DNA of 64,000 nt from assembly GCF_037113415.1 (NCBI RefSeq), contig NZ_CP146608.1:392501-456500 (forward strand), given 5' to 3'. Positions 16,738 to 25,069 of this stretch are shown piece after piece. The notes under the pieces are model-generated. The model had not been told where the DNA came from and ran no database searches. It saw only the letters and a program-made list of their open reading frames with translations. This stretch comes from Devosia sp. XK-2. GTDB lineage: Bacteria > Pseudomonadota > Alphaproteobacteria > Rhizobiales > Devosiaceae. Numbering within the stretch: position 1 is the stretch's first letter; every line of letters begins with the position of its first letter. Position numbers and translations under genes: made by a program.

Positions 16738-18054
16738 ATGACCTTCGTTAGTTACCCTGCCAGCATCGACAAGTCGCAATTCGCGACGGACGCAACGGAT
16801 CTGCCCACCAAATATGGCCTGCCGCAGGAGGTCAAATTCTGCAAGCGGTGTGTCATTTCCAACCAGCGACCCAATTCGGCGGTGGAATACAGCCACACAA
16901 AGGCGTCCGTGAAGAAGACCATCCATTTCGACGAAGAGGGTATCTGTGACGCCTGCCGTTTCGCCGAGCGCAAACAGGGGGCAATTGACTGGGTCGAGCG
17001 CGACAAACAGCTTCGTGACCTCTGCGACCGCCACCGCAGCACCGACGGTAGCTATGACTGCATCGTGCCAGGTTCGGGCGGTAAGGACAGCTTCTATGCC
17101 TCCCATATCCTTCGCACCAAGTACGGCATGCATCCGCTCACCGTGACATGGGCGCCGCACATCTACACCGAATGGGGTTGGCGCAATTTCCAGAGTTGGA
17201 TACATGCCGGTCATGATAACCTCCTGATGACTCCGAACGGTCGTGTACATCGCCTGCTGACTCGCTTGGCGGTGGACCTGCTGTTCCACCCCTTCCAGGC
17301 CTTCATGTTCGGCCAGAAGGCACTCGCTCCAAAGATGGCGCTGCTGCACAAGATCCCGCTGGTCTTCTACGGCGAGAACGAAGCCGAATACGGTAACCCG
17401 ATCGGCGACACCGATTCAGCCAAGCGCGATTGGTCCTATTTCACCGCCAAGGATCAGTCCCAGGTCTATTTGGGGGGCGTGTCTGTGCCTGAGTTAAAGG
17501 AAGAGTTTGGCGTCGAGCATCAGGATCTGCTGCCCTACCTGCCGGCTAATCCGGAACAGATCGATGATCTGGGTGTCGAGGTCCACTATCTGGGCTACTA
17601 CCTCAAGTGGCACCCACAGAGTGCCTACTACTATGCCGTTGAGCACGGTGGTTTCGAGGCCTCGCCGGAACGCACACCGGGCACCTATAGCAAGTATAAC
17701 AGCATCGACGACCGCATCGATGACTTCCACTATTACACGACAGGTGCCAAGTTCGGTCTCGGTCGCGCCAGCTATGACGCGGCGCAGGAAATCCGTTCTG
17801 GCGACATCGACCGCGATGAGGGTGTTGCTCTGGTCAAGCGCTTCGACCATGAGTTCCCGTCTCGTTTTGCCGAAGAAATCTTCCGCTATCTCAGCATTCC
17901 AGAAAAGGAATTCCCTGAGGCCAGCAAGAAGTTCGAGCAGCCGATCATGGATCGGGAATATTTCGACAAGCTGGGCGACACGTTCCGTTCGCCGCACCTC
18001 TGGAAATGGCAGGATGGCAAGTGGCAGTTGCGTCATGCTGTGTGGCAGGACTAG
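16738..18054 (+). CDS. N-acetyl sugar amidotransferase (PseA/WbpG/PtmG family)
   Basis: Converts an N-acetyl group of a nucleotide- or free sugar to an acetamidino group, using ammonia and ATP. Two CxxC pairs (Cys35/38 and Cys70/73) fit a zinc site, and PGSGGKDS (111-118) is the PP-loop for adenylation. 438 residues is normal. The next two genes encode HisF- and HisH-like proteins, as in the wbpG-hisH2-hisF2 set of Pseudomonas aeruginosa, where they provide ammonia. Downstream nonulosonic acid genes suggest the product is an acetamidino-legionaminic or pseudaminic type sugar. ATG 16738 follows AAAGAGGAA; the longer frame from 16666 lacks a ribosome site. Confidence 0.9.
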   Translation: MTFVSYPASIDKSQFATDATDLPTKYGLPQEVKFCKRCVISNQRPNSAVEYSHTKASVKKTIHFDEEGICDACRFAERKQGAIDWVERDKQLRDLCDRHRSTDGSYDCIVPGSGGKDSFYASHILRTKYGMHPLTVTWAPHIYTEWGWRNFQSWIHAGHDNLLMTPNGRVHRLLTRLAVDLLFHPFQAFMFGQKALAPKMALLHKIPLVFYGENEAEYGNPIGDTDSAKRDWSYFTAKDQSQVYLGGVSVPELKEEFGVEHQDLLPYLPANPEQIDDLGVEVHYLGYYLKWHPQSAYYYAVEHGGFEASPERTPGTYSKYNSIDDRIDDFHYYTTGAKFGLGRASYDAAQEIRSGDIDRDEGVALVKRFDHEFPSRFAEEIFRYLSIPEKEFPEASKKFEQPIMDREYFDKLGDTFRSPHLWKWQDGKWQLRHAVWQD

Positions 18055-18063
18055 TGCTGCTCT

Positions 18064-18825
18064 ATGAGTAATCTCCGGATCATTCCGCGCCTGGACATTA
18101 AGGGCAAGAACCTCATAAAGGGCATTCGCCTTGAGGGCCTGCGGGTCATGGGCGATCCCCATGAATTCGCCGTTCGCTACTACAAGGCGGGTGCGGACGA
18201 GTTGATATATATGGACATTGTGGCCAGCCTCTATGGCCGCAATAACCTGTCGGACATCATCTCGCGTGCGGCGGATCAGGTCTTCATTCCAATCACGGTC
18301 GGCGGAGGCATTCGTTCGGTCGATGACGTGCGGCACATCCTGCGCTCCGGCGCCGACAAAGTTGCCATCAACACGGCGGCCATCGCCCGGCCAGAGCTCA
18401 TCTCTGAAGTGGCCCGACGCTTTGGATCGCAGGCGATGGTTCTGTCAATCGAGGCAAAGCAAGTGGCTCCCGGCAAGTGGGAGGCTTATACCGACAATGG
18501 CCGGGAGCGCACCGGGCTCGATGTCATCGAATGGGCCAAACGTGGCGCCGAAATGGGCGCCGGCGAACTGATGGTCACCGCAGTCGATCGGGAGGGCACG
18601 CGCAAGGGTTTTGACCTCGACTTGATTCAGCAAGTCCGCTCCGCCGTCAGCATACCCGTCATTGCGAGCGGCGGCATGGGAACGATCGGGCATTTCCTGG
18701 AAGCGGCTCAAGAGGGCGGGGCAGATGGCGTTGCCATGGCCGACGTGCTCCACTATGGGCGCATGTCCTTGCCAGATATCCGGGCTGCAGCGCTCGATGC
18801 CAAACTCGAGGTGCGCGACATATGA
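18064..18825 (+). CDS. hisF2: HisF-like subunit partnering the sugar amidotransferase
   Basis: TIM barrel homologous to the cyclase subunit of imidazole glycerol phosphate synthase, 253 residues. Asp11 (IIPRLDIKG) is kept, and so is the Asp of the TAVDREGT motif, but the position of the second catalytic acid, Asp130 in true HisF (AIDAKR), is Glu130 here (SIEAKQ). This points away from histidine synthesis and to the HisF2 role of channelling ammonia from HisH2 to the amidotransferase encoded just upstream (9 bp gap). Overlaps the HisH-like gene by 4 bp. Start ATG 18064. Confidence 0.88.
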   Translation: MSNLRIIPRLDIKGKNLIKGIRLEGLRVMGDPHEFAVRYYKAGADELIYMDIVASLYGRNNLSDIISRAADQVFIPITVGGGIRSVDDVRHILRSGADKVAINTAAIARPELISEVARRFGSQAMVLSIEAKQVAPGKWEAYTDNGRERTGLDVIEWAKRGAEMGAGELMVTAVDREGTRKGFDLDLIQQVRSAVSIPVIASGGMGTIGHFLEAAQEGGADGVAMADVLHYGRMSLPDIRAAALDAKLEVRDI

Positions 18826-19478
18826 GTTCTTCCAGAAAGGTGACTTTGCTCGACTATGGTATGTGCAACATGCTCAATGTTGCGCGCGCTTTCGAGCATG
18901 CCGGTGCCGAACTGACAGTCACTGAAGATCCGCGCGATGCCCTGGCCGCTGAACGGCTGGTGGTGCCGGGTGTCGGCGCTTTTTCGGACAGCATGAAGGA
19001 AGTGCGGACGCGTGGGCATGACGACGCCATCCGGCGCTTCGTCGAGACGGGCCGCCCCATGCTGGGCATCTGCGTCGGCATGCAAATCCTTTTCGAAGGC
19101 AGCGACGAATTCGGCCAGGCAGCCGGCCTGGGCATTATCGGCGGCTGGATCAGGGCCGTGCCCTCTCAAAGCCTTGAGGGTCAGCCTCAGCGTGTGCCAC
19201 ATATCGGTTGGAACCAGCTCGTGCAGCCACGTGAGACCAATCGCAGCTGGCAAGGCACAATGCTAGAGAACACCGAGCCGGACAGGGCCGCGGTCTATTT
19301 CGTTCATTCCTTCGCTGCCGTGCCCGCCAATCCCGCAGACCGCCTTGCGGACTTCAACTATGGTGGACACCATCTCAGCGCCGCTATCAAGCGCGACAAC
19401 GTTACGGCCACCCAGTTTCATCCGGAACGCAGCGGCGCCTTAGGCATCGAAATGCTGCGGCGGTTTATGGACTCCTGA
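18822..19478 (+). CDS. hisH2: HisH-like glutamine amidotransferase subunit
   Basis: Class I glutaminase of 218 residues that releases ammonia from glutamine. The triad is complete: Cys84 in MLGICVGMQ, His200 and Glu202 in ATQFHPERS. The oxyanion-side motif VPGVGAF (48-54) is present. In true HisH it works with HisF in histidine synthesis; here gene order amidotransferase-hisF-hisH and coupling to an altered HisF make ammonia supply to sugar amidination the likely job. Glutaminase activity should depend on docking to the HisF-like barrel. Confidence 0.9.
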   Translation: MSSSRKVTLLDYGMCNMLNVARAFEHAGAELTVTEDPRDALAAERLVVPGVGAFSDSMKEVRTRGHDDAIRRFVETGRPMLGICVGMQILFEGSDEFGQAAGLGIIGGWIRAVPSQSLEGQPQRVPHIGWNQLVQPRETNRSWQGTMLENTEPDRAAVYFVHSFAAVPANPADRLADFNYGGHHLSAAIKRDNVTATQFHPERSGALGIEMLRRFMDS

Positions 19479-19482
19479 AGGC

Positions 19483-20181
19483 ATGTCGACGCTGGCCATC
19501 ATACCCGCGAGGGGCGGTTCCAAGAGATTGCCAGGCAAGAACATCAGGCCCTTTGCCGGCACCCCCCTGATCGCCTGGTCGATCCGATTTGCGCAGGCTT
19601 ATCCGCGGTTTGACCGCGTCGCAGTTTCCACGGACTCGCCCGAAATTGCTGCGGTAAGCGCTGCCGCTGGGACCGAAGTCACGCGCTTGCGTCCGGTTCA
19701 TCTCGCGACTGACACCGCAACGACCATATCGGTAGTTCTCGATATGCTGACCCATGAGGCCTCCGAAGGTCGTCGCTACGATGCGGTTGCGCTGCTACAG
19801 CCGACATCGCCCATGCGTCTGACCAAACGTTGGGACGAGGCCTTCTCGCTGCTCGAAGACCCAGACTTGGATGCTGTGATCGGCGTCTCTCCGGTGCGCA
19901 CGCACCCGTTTCACACCTTTACATTTGGTTCGGGTGCACTCGCACCGCTTCACGATCGTGAGACCCTGAAGCAGCGCAGTCAGGACCTACCAACGGTCGT
20001 GGCGGTAGCTGGCAATCTTTACTTGGCGCGCACATCCGCGCTCGAGAGCCATCAGACGTTCTTCCCGGAGAGAACCGCAGGAGTTCTCTGCGACGAGCCG
20101 TTCGAGACAATCGACATCGACGATGAACTGGATTGGATTGTCGCCGAAACCATCGCCAACAGATATGGAATTGAACCGTGA
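19483..20181 (+). CDS. CMP-nonulosonic acid cytidylyltransferase (NeuA/LegF/PseF family)
   Basis: Activates a nine-carbon keto sugar with CTP to its CMP form. The N-terminal CTP-binding motif IIPARGGSKRLPGKNIRPF and the central LQPTSPMR are diagnostic. At 232 residues it has only the transferase domain. Overlaps the synthase gene by 4 bp, start ATG after a 4 bp gap. Whether the sugar is legionaminate, pseudaminate or neuraminate cannot be settled from the motif; the pathway genes around it favour a legionaminate-like sugar. Confidence 0.9.
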   Translation: MSTLAIIPARGGSKRLPGKNIRPFAGTPLIAWSIRFAQAYPRFDRVAVSTDSPEIAAVSAAAGTEVTRLRPVHLATDTATTISVVLDMLTHEASEGRRYDAVALLQPTSPMRLTKRWDEAFSLLEDPDLDAVIGVSPVRTHPFHTFTFGSGALAPLHDRETLKQRSQDLPTVVAVAGNLYLARTSALESHQTFFPERTAGVLCDEPFETIDIDDELDWIVAETIANRYGIEP

Positions 20182-21209
20182 GCACATTCATCATTGCCGA
20201 AGCCGGGGTCAATCATAATGGTGACGCTGCGCTCGCGCGGCGGCTGGTCGAAGTGGCGGCCGAGAGCGGCGCAGACGCAGTCAAGTTCCAGACCTTTTCG
20301 GCGGACAAGCTGACGGCCAAGGGGGCTGCAAAGGCGGAGTACCAGAAGCGTGCGACCGGCGACGGCGACCAGTATGACATGCTTAAGGCGCTCGAGATGT
20401 CCGAGGTCCTACACAAGGAGTTGGCGGCACTGTCGAGCGAGTTGGGCATTGAGTTCATGTCGACCGCATTTGATGAGGACTCGCTCGATCTTTTGGTCGC
20501 CTTGGGTATTAGACGCATTAAGGTGCCCTCTGGGGAGGTCACGAACCACCCTTTCCTGCGGTATATGGCGCGCAAGAACCTGCCACTCATCGTTTCGACG
20601 GGCATGGCCGACCTGGCCGAAGTTGAGGAAGCCATAGCGGTCATCGCCGCAGAACGACAGGCTCGCGGCCTGTCTGGCGTCCTCAAGGACATGGTCACCG
20701 TGCTGCACTGCACCTCGAACTATCCGGCCGCCGTCGAAGACGTCAATCTCAACGCCATGCTCACCATGGGCAAAGCCACCGGCATGCCTGTGGGCTATTC
20801 TGACCACACATTGGGTATTGCCGTATCCACTGCAGCGGTTGCCATGGGTGCGCGCGTCATCGAAAAGCACTTCACGCTTGACAAATCCTTGCCGGGACCT
20901 GATCACGCCGCCTCGCTTGATCCCGACGAACTCAAGGCCATGGTCGATGCTATAAGGGCCGTAGAGGGAGCTCTGGGCGACGGCATCAAGGCGCCGACCG
21001 CCTCCGAGGTCCCGGTGCGAGCACTGGTCCGGCGGAGCGTCACCACGGTTCGTCCGATCGCCGCCGGCACGATCATCGAGCCATCGGACCTGACGCTGAA
21101 GCGGCCCGGCACCGGCATTGCGCCCAAGGATTTCGAAGCCGTCATTGGACGCAAGGCAGCCCATGACATCGTGGCAGGCAAGACGCTGGACTGGGTCGAC
21201 CTGCAATGA
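20178..21209 (+). CDS. N-acylneuraminate/legionaminate synthase (NeuB family)
   Basis: Condenses phosphoenolpyruvate with an N-acylated six-carbon sugar to give the nonulosonic acid. TIM barrel (about 1-280): IIAEAGVNHNGD, VKFQTFSADKL, 'IKVPSGEVTNHPFLRYMA', HCTSNYP and YSDHTLGI are all family signatures. A C-terminal SAF/antifreeze-like domain (about 285-343, VRRSVTTVRPIAAG..GRKA) completes it; 343 residues is normal. GTG start overlaps the previous stop (GTGA). Together with the next gene it should use 2,4-diacetamido-trideoxymannose or ManNAc. Confidence 0.93.
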   Translation: MSTFIIAEAGVNHNGDAALARRLVEVAAESGADAVKFQTFSADKLTAKGAAKAEYQKRATGDGDQYDMLKALEMSEVLHKELAALSSELGIEFMSTAFDEDSLDLLVALGIRRIKVPSGEVTNHPFLRYMARKNLPLIVSTGMADLAEVEEAIAVIAAERQARGLSGVLKDMVTVLHCTSNYPAAVEDVNLNAMLTMGKATGMPVGYSDHTLGIAVSTAAVAMGARVIEKHFTLDKSLPGPDHAASLDPDELKAMVDAIRAVEGALGDGIKAPTASEVPVRALVRRSVTTVRPIAAGTIIEPSDLTLKRPGTGIAPKDFEAVIGRKAAHDIVAGKTLDWVDLQ

Positions 21210-22345
21210 ACCAGCGACGCAAGGTCGTCTATGTGTCAGGCACACGGGCAGATTTTGGCCTGATGCAATCGACCCTGCAAGCCATTCATGCCAGCCCAGC
21301 TTTGGAGTTGGGCGTTGTGGCTACCGGCATGCATCTGGACGAGCGCTACGGCTGTACCGTCAGGGAAATCGAGGATGCTGGCCTGCCTGTCGTGGCGCGA
21401 GTACCGGTAAGTCATGTCCGGTCGCAGGGGGCTGACACGGCGCGCAACATCGCCACAATGCTCAGTGGCTTTGTTGATGCCTTTGCAGAAATAGCCCCGG
21501 ATTTGGTTCTGATTCTCGGCGACCGAGGAGAAATGCTGGCTGCGGCAATCGCTGGCGGCCATATGTCGATACCGGTCGTCCACGTGCACGGGGGTGAGCG
21601 CTCCGGCACAATAGACGAACCGGTACGTCATGCGATCTCCAAACTCTCGCATGTCCATCTCGTTGCGACTGAGGAGAGCGCTGAACGGCTCGTCAAGATG
21701 GGGGAGATGCCAGAGACGGTGCATATCATCGGTGCGCCTGGTCTTGATGGGCTGACGGACCTAGCCTCCTTCGAAAAGGAGGCGCTATTCGCGAGGCTCG
21801 GGCTCGGACAAGTCAAACAAACGGCGCTCTTGCTCTACCACCCTGTATTGCAGGAGGCCGATGAGGCCGGCGAACAAGTTGAAGCCGTGATCCGATCACT
21901 GCTTGCCGAGAACTTTGCCGTGCTCGCGCTCAAGCCAAACTCGGATGCCGGTAGCGCGAAGGTCCTCGATGCCTTGGAGCGCCGTTATGAACAAGGTGAC
22001 ATTCGACTTCTAACTCACCTCAAACGCGACCAGTTCGTATCCCTGCTCAAGCATGTGGATCTGTTGGTCGGCAATTCCAGTAGCGGTATCATCGAGGCAG
22101 CCTCCTTTGGGACCCCAGTAGTCAATATCGGGTCGCGGCAGCACTTGCGCCAACGAAACGCCAACGTCATCGATGTCGCCGCGCAAGAAAGCGCAATTGC
22201 TCATGGCCTGGCCTTGGCGCAGCGGATGGGGCGCCAGTATCCTGCCAATGTCTACGGTGACGGCAATGCCGGCCGCCGACTCGTATCCATCTTGGAATCG
22301 CTCGACCTCTCGGGCCAACTTATGAACAAGGTCAATGCCTACTGA
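21206..22345 (+). CDS. hydrolysing UDP-sugar 2-epimerase (NeuC/LegG family)
   Basis: Inverts C2 of a UDP-HexNAc and releases UDP, giving a free mannose-configured amino sugar for the synthase. Motifs: VSGTRADFGLM, VVATGMHLDERYG, 'HVHGGERSGTIDEPVRHAIS' and NSSSGIIEA. 379 residues, GT-B fold. With a 4,6-dehydratase, aminotransferase and acetyltransferase in the operon, the likely substrate is UDP-diNAc-bacillosamine, as in Legionella, not plain UDP-GlcNAc; this is inference. Overlaps: 4 bp upstream, 11 bp downstream. Confidence 0.92.
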   Translation: MNQRRKVVYVSGTRADFGLMQSTLQAIHASPALELGVVATGMHLDERYGCTVREIEDAGLPVVARVPVSHVRSQGADTARNIATMLSGFVDAFAEIAPDLVLILGDRGEMLAAAIAGGHMSIPVVHVHGGERSGTIDEPVRHAISKLSHVHLVATEESAERLVKMGEMPETVHIIGAPGLDGLTDLASFEKEALFARLGLGQVKQTALLLYHPVLQEADEAGEQVEAVIRSLLAENFAVLALKPNSDAGSAKVLDALERRYEQGDIRLLTHLKRDQFVSLLKHVDLLVGNSSSGIIEAASFGTPVVNIGSRQHLRQRNANVIDVAAQESAIAHGLALAQRMGRQYPANVYGDGNAGRRLVSILESLDLSGQLMNKVNAY

Positions 22346-22958
22346 TACGCTGGAGCTGATCGGTGCAGGTGGCCACGCAGCCGTGGTGGCTGATGCCGCG
22401 ATGTTGTCTGCGGGTTGGAGGCTGCTCGTGTACTCCCAGGATCATGTGCAAGCGGGACACGACGTGCTTGGCTATGTGGTCCAGTATCTCGACGACAGTA
22501 TTGCGCTTGACCGGATTCACATCGCCATCGGCAACAATGCGGTACGAAAGCGACTGCAGCGGCAATTTGCGGGGAGAGGCGCAACCCCCACGATGGTGGT
22601 TCATCCACAGGCAATCGTGGCGGCAACTTCGATTGTCGGAGCGGGGGGCTTTGTGGCGGCGGGTGCCATCCTCGCGCCACGGAGCCGCATTGGAGAAGGC
22701 GTGATCGTCAACCACCGCGCCATTGTGGACCACGATGTTCTGGTGGGTGAATTCAGCCATATCGCACCGGGATCCGTTTTGGGTGGAGGCGTAAAGGTCG
22801 GCGTCGGTGTGCTGGTAGGGGCGGGCGCCACCATATTGCCTGGCGTCACGATTGGAGACGGCGCCACGATTGGCGCTGGCGCGATGGTGCTGGCCGATGT
22901 ATCGGCTGGGGCAACAGTGGTCGGTGTGCCAGGCCGCGAGATAAGAAAGAATGCCTGA
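22335..22958 (+). CDS. sugar O/N-acetyltransferase, NeuD/PglD family
   Basis: Left-handed beta-helix acetyltransferase of 207 residues. The N-terminal IGAGGHAAVVADAA is the UDP/CMP-sugar binding fold of the PglD/NeuD group; hexapeptide repeats run from about 90 to 195 with the likely catalytic His in IVDHDVLVGEFSHIAPG. In PglD the step is N-acetylation of the 4-amino sugar, which fits the aminotransferase encoded next. O-acetylation of the finished nonulosonate (NeuD role) is the alternative. ATG lies inside the previous gene (11 bp overlap). Confidence 0.85.
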   Translation: MPTDTLELIGAGGHAAVVADAAMLSAGWRLLVYSQDHVQAGHDVLGYVVQYLDDSIALDRIHIAIGNNAVRKRLQRQFAGRGATPTMVVHPQAIVAATSIVGAGGFVAAGAILAPRSRIGEGVIVNHRAIVDHDVLVGEFSHIAPGSVLGGGVKVGVGVLVGAGATILPGVTIGDGATIGAGAMVLADVSAGATVVGVPGREIRKNA

Positions 22959-24427
22959 TGGACATCTTGGAATTGAGCATCCTGCGTCACGCTACTCTGC
23001 GTGAGGCTCTCGCGCAGCTCGATCGTACTGCGCAGGGGGTCATTCTGCTCAATGATGAGTCCGGTCGCTTCGAACGGACCATCACCGATGGCGATCTTCG
23101 TCGACTAATGCTGCAGGGAGCCAGCCTTGACGACCAGCTAGCAGACTTGGCCTACGCCGAGTCGGTAACCTTGGCCCCCGGGTTCACGCGCCGCCAGGCC
23201 CTCGAAAAAATGCAGAAGCACGGCATCAATCAGGTGCCTGTCATCGACGCATCCGGGCGCGCCGTGGACCTCGTGCTTAGAGCCGAGATCGACGAACAGA
23301 TACTGCTATCCACGCCCCATATGGGAAGCGCGGAACTTGATTTTGTTGGTGAGGCGTTTCGAACCAACTGGATTGCCCCGCTCGGTCCCAATGTAGACGC
23401 CTTCGAGCACGAGTTGGCCGATGCGGTAGGTGCTGGTCATGCGGTTGCGTTGAGCTCGGGTACAGCCGCCATACACATTGCGCTGATCCTGCTCGGCGTT
23501 GGCCACGGCGACACGGTACTTTGCTCGTCGCTGACTTTTGCCGCGAGCGTCAACCCGATTGTGTATCAGGGTGCAGAGCCGGTCTTGATTGATTCCGAAC
23601 CCGACAGCTGGAATATGTCGCCGGTCGCGCTTGAGCGGGCGCTGGCGGCTGCAGCTCGGGCCAATCGCCTGCCGAAGGCAGTGATCATAGTCTCTCTTTA
23701 TGGTCAGAGTGCCGACATGGATCCGCTGTTGGAACTGTGCGACCATTATGGTGTGCCAGTTGTCGAGGACGCCGCTGAGTCGCTTGGCGCCACCTATAAG
23801 AACAAGTCTTCGGGCACCTTCGGCAAGCTGGGCATCTATTCGTTCAACGGGAACAAGATTATCACGACGTCCGGCGGCGGCATGTTGGTAACCGAGGACA
23901 AGGCGCTTGCGGACCGTGCTCGGTTCCTGGCTACCCAAGCGCGTGACCCAGCGCCGCACTACGAGCATTCGGTCATCGGATACAATTACCGAATGAGCAA
24001 TATCCTTGCCGGAGTTGGTCGTGGTCAGCTCAGTGTATTGGGCGAACGTGTCGCCGCCCGCCGCGCAGTATTTGATCTCTACAAGTCAGAGCTCAGCGAC
24101 CTTGGCTGGCTTGAATGGATGCCGGAGCCGGAGTGGAGTCATTCGACCCACTGGCTCTCAGTCTGCACAATTGCCAAGGACAGCACCCATATCCGCAGCT
24201 CGGATGTCATCGCTGCCCTTGCCGCAGACCTTATTGAGGCGCGTCCGGTGTGGAAACCTATGCACCTGCAGCCGGTTTTCTCGAGTTGTGACTATTATGA
24301 ACATGGTAATGCGTCGGTTTCCGACGGCTTGTTCGAACGGGGGATATGCCTGCCCTCCGGTTCAAACATGACCGAGGGTCAAGTGCTGCGGGTTGTCGAA
24401 CGTCTTCGAGCATACTCTGCGGCCTAG
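22958..24427 (+). CDS. CBS-pair fused to a DegT/DnrJ/EryC1 sugar aminotransferase (LegC/PglE-like)
   Basis: PLP enzyme that aminates a 4-keto sugar. Residues about 1-115 are two CBS repeats (GVILLNDESGRFERTITDGD..., then MQKHGINQVPVIDASGRAVD). The rest is a full aminotransferase with LSSGTAAIHIAL, 'LTFAASVNPIVYQGAEPVLI', VEDAAESLGA and the PLP-binding Lys300 in SFNGNKIITTSGGG. In legionaminate loci a CBS pair is known fused to the sugar-1-phosphate nucleotidyltransferase (PtmE); fusion to the aminotransferase is unusual and suggests control by adenine nucleotides or another ligand. Last gene of the operon; start overlaps the acetyltransferase stop. Confidence 0.9.
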   Translation: MDILELSILRHATLREALAQLDRTAQGVILLNDESGRFERTITDGDLRRLMLQGASLDDQLADLAYAESVTLAPGFTRRQALEKMQKHGINQVPVIDASGRAVDLVLRAEIDEQILLSTPHMGSAELDFVGEAFRTNWIAPLGPNVDAFEHELADAVGAGHAVALSSGTAAIHIALILLGVGHGDTVLCSSLTFAASVNPIVYQGAEPVLIDSEPDSWNMSPVALERALAAAARANRLPKAVIIVSLYGQSADMDPLLELCDHYGVPVVEDAAESLGATYKNKSSGTFGKLGIYSFNGNKIITTSGGGMLVTEDKALADRARFLATQARDPAPHYEHSVIGYNYRMSNILAGVGRGQLSVLGERVAARRAVFDLYKSELSDLGWLEWMPEPEWSHSTHWLSVCTIAKDSTHIRSSDVIAALAADLIEARPVWKPMHLQPVFSSCDYYEHGNASVSDGLFERGICLPSGSNMTEGQVLRVVERLRAYSAA

Positions 24428-25069
24428 AATGTCTCACGCGTAGATGGTGCATTCCAACGTTGGCACGCTCAGTGCGCTGTTATGGCCGAGCCGGCCTGTC
24501 GGTTGCCAAGTGCTTTCAAGATAAGCCCTGAGTTTATGAGCCCGGTCGAATCCCGGTAGCTTCGCGATATCGCTGAATAGCCAACACAAATTTCGATCTG
24601 CGTCCCAAGGTCGAGTGTTGGCGACAATCCGCGTCTACGCAGTCACATCATGTGCCGATAACGTATATATCCCGACAGTTGGACGGGTTCGTCGAAAGCT
24701 GGGACGCCAAAGACTAACTTGCACCCGGTAGAGCGTTGAGGCGAAGGTTTACGTCTCTTGGTGGCGATGCGAAGCAGAAGACCGAATGGCGGGAACGGGG
24801 GCTTTGCTGTCGTGGAATGGTCGTAACGTCAGGGCCTAAAGTGTCGAACGAAGTGTCACTTTCGATTGGAACTGATCCTGTTGCGACAGCGGCGACGTCG
24901 CACATTCGCGTAGCATTACGGTACACCTCGATGTGGCAACGGCTATTGAATTGTAGCGGATGGTCTGTTTCGCGCCCCATTCCGGTCGTTCGGTAGGCAT
25001 TCTCGAATGCCTGAAAGCTGACAATCGGCCGTAAGCGGTTGGGTATTTGGCCCGCAATCCCCAGTTCGG
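24428..25069. other. 642-bp gene-free stretch between the glycan locus and ktrA
   Basis: No ORF with protein-like sequence on either strand, no clear terminator. The base composition is lower in GC than the ktr genes to the right and continues that of the glycan locus. A piece near 24541-24556 looks like a damaged tRNA T-arm but nothing around it folds as a tRNA. It may be the right border of acquired DNA. Confidence 0.4.

Noticed and set aside
24539..24560. T-arm-like piece (CCCGG-TCGAATC-CCGG)
   Set aside because: The loop lacks one T and no acceptor, D or anticodon arm can be drawn around it.
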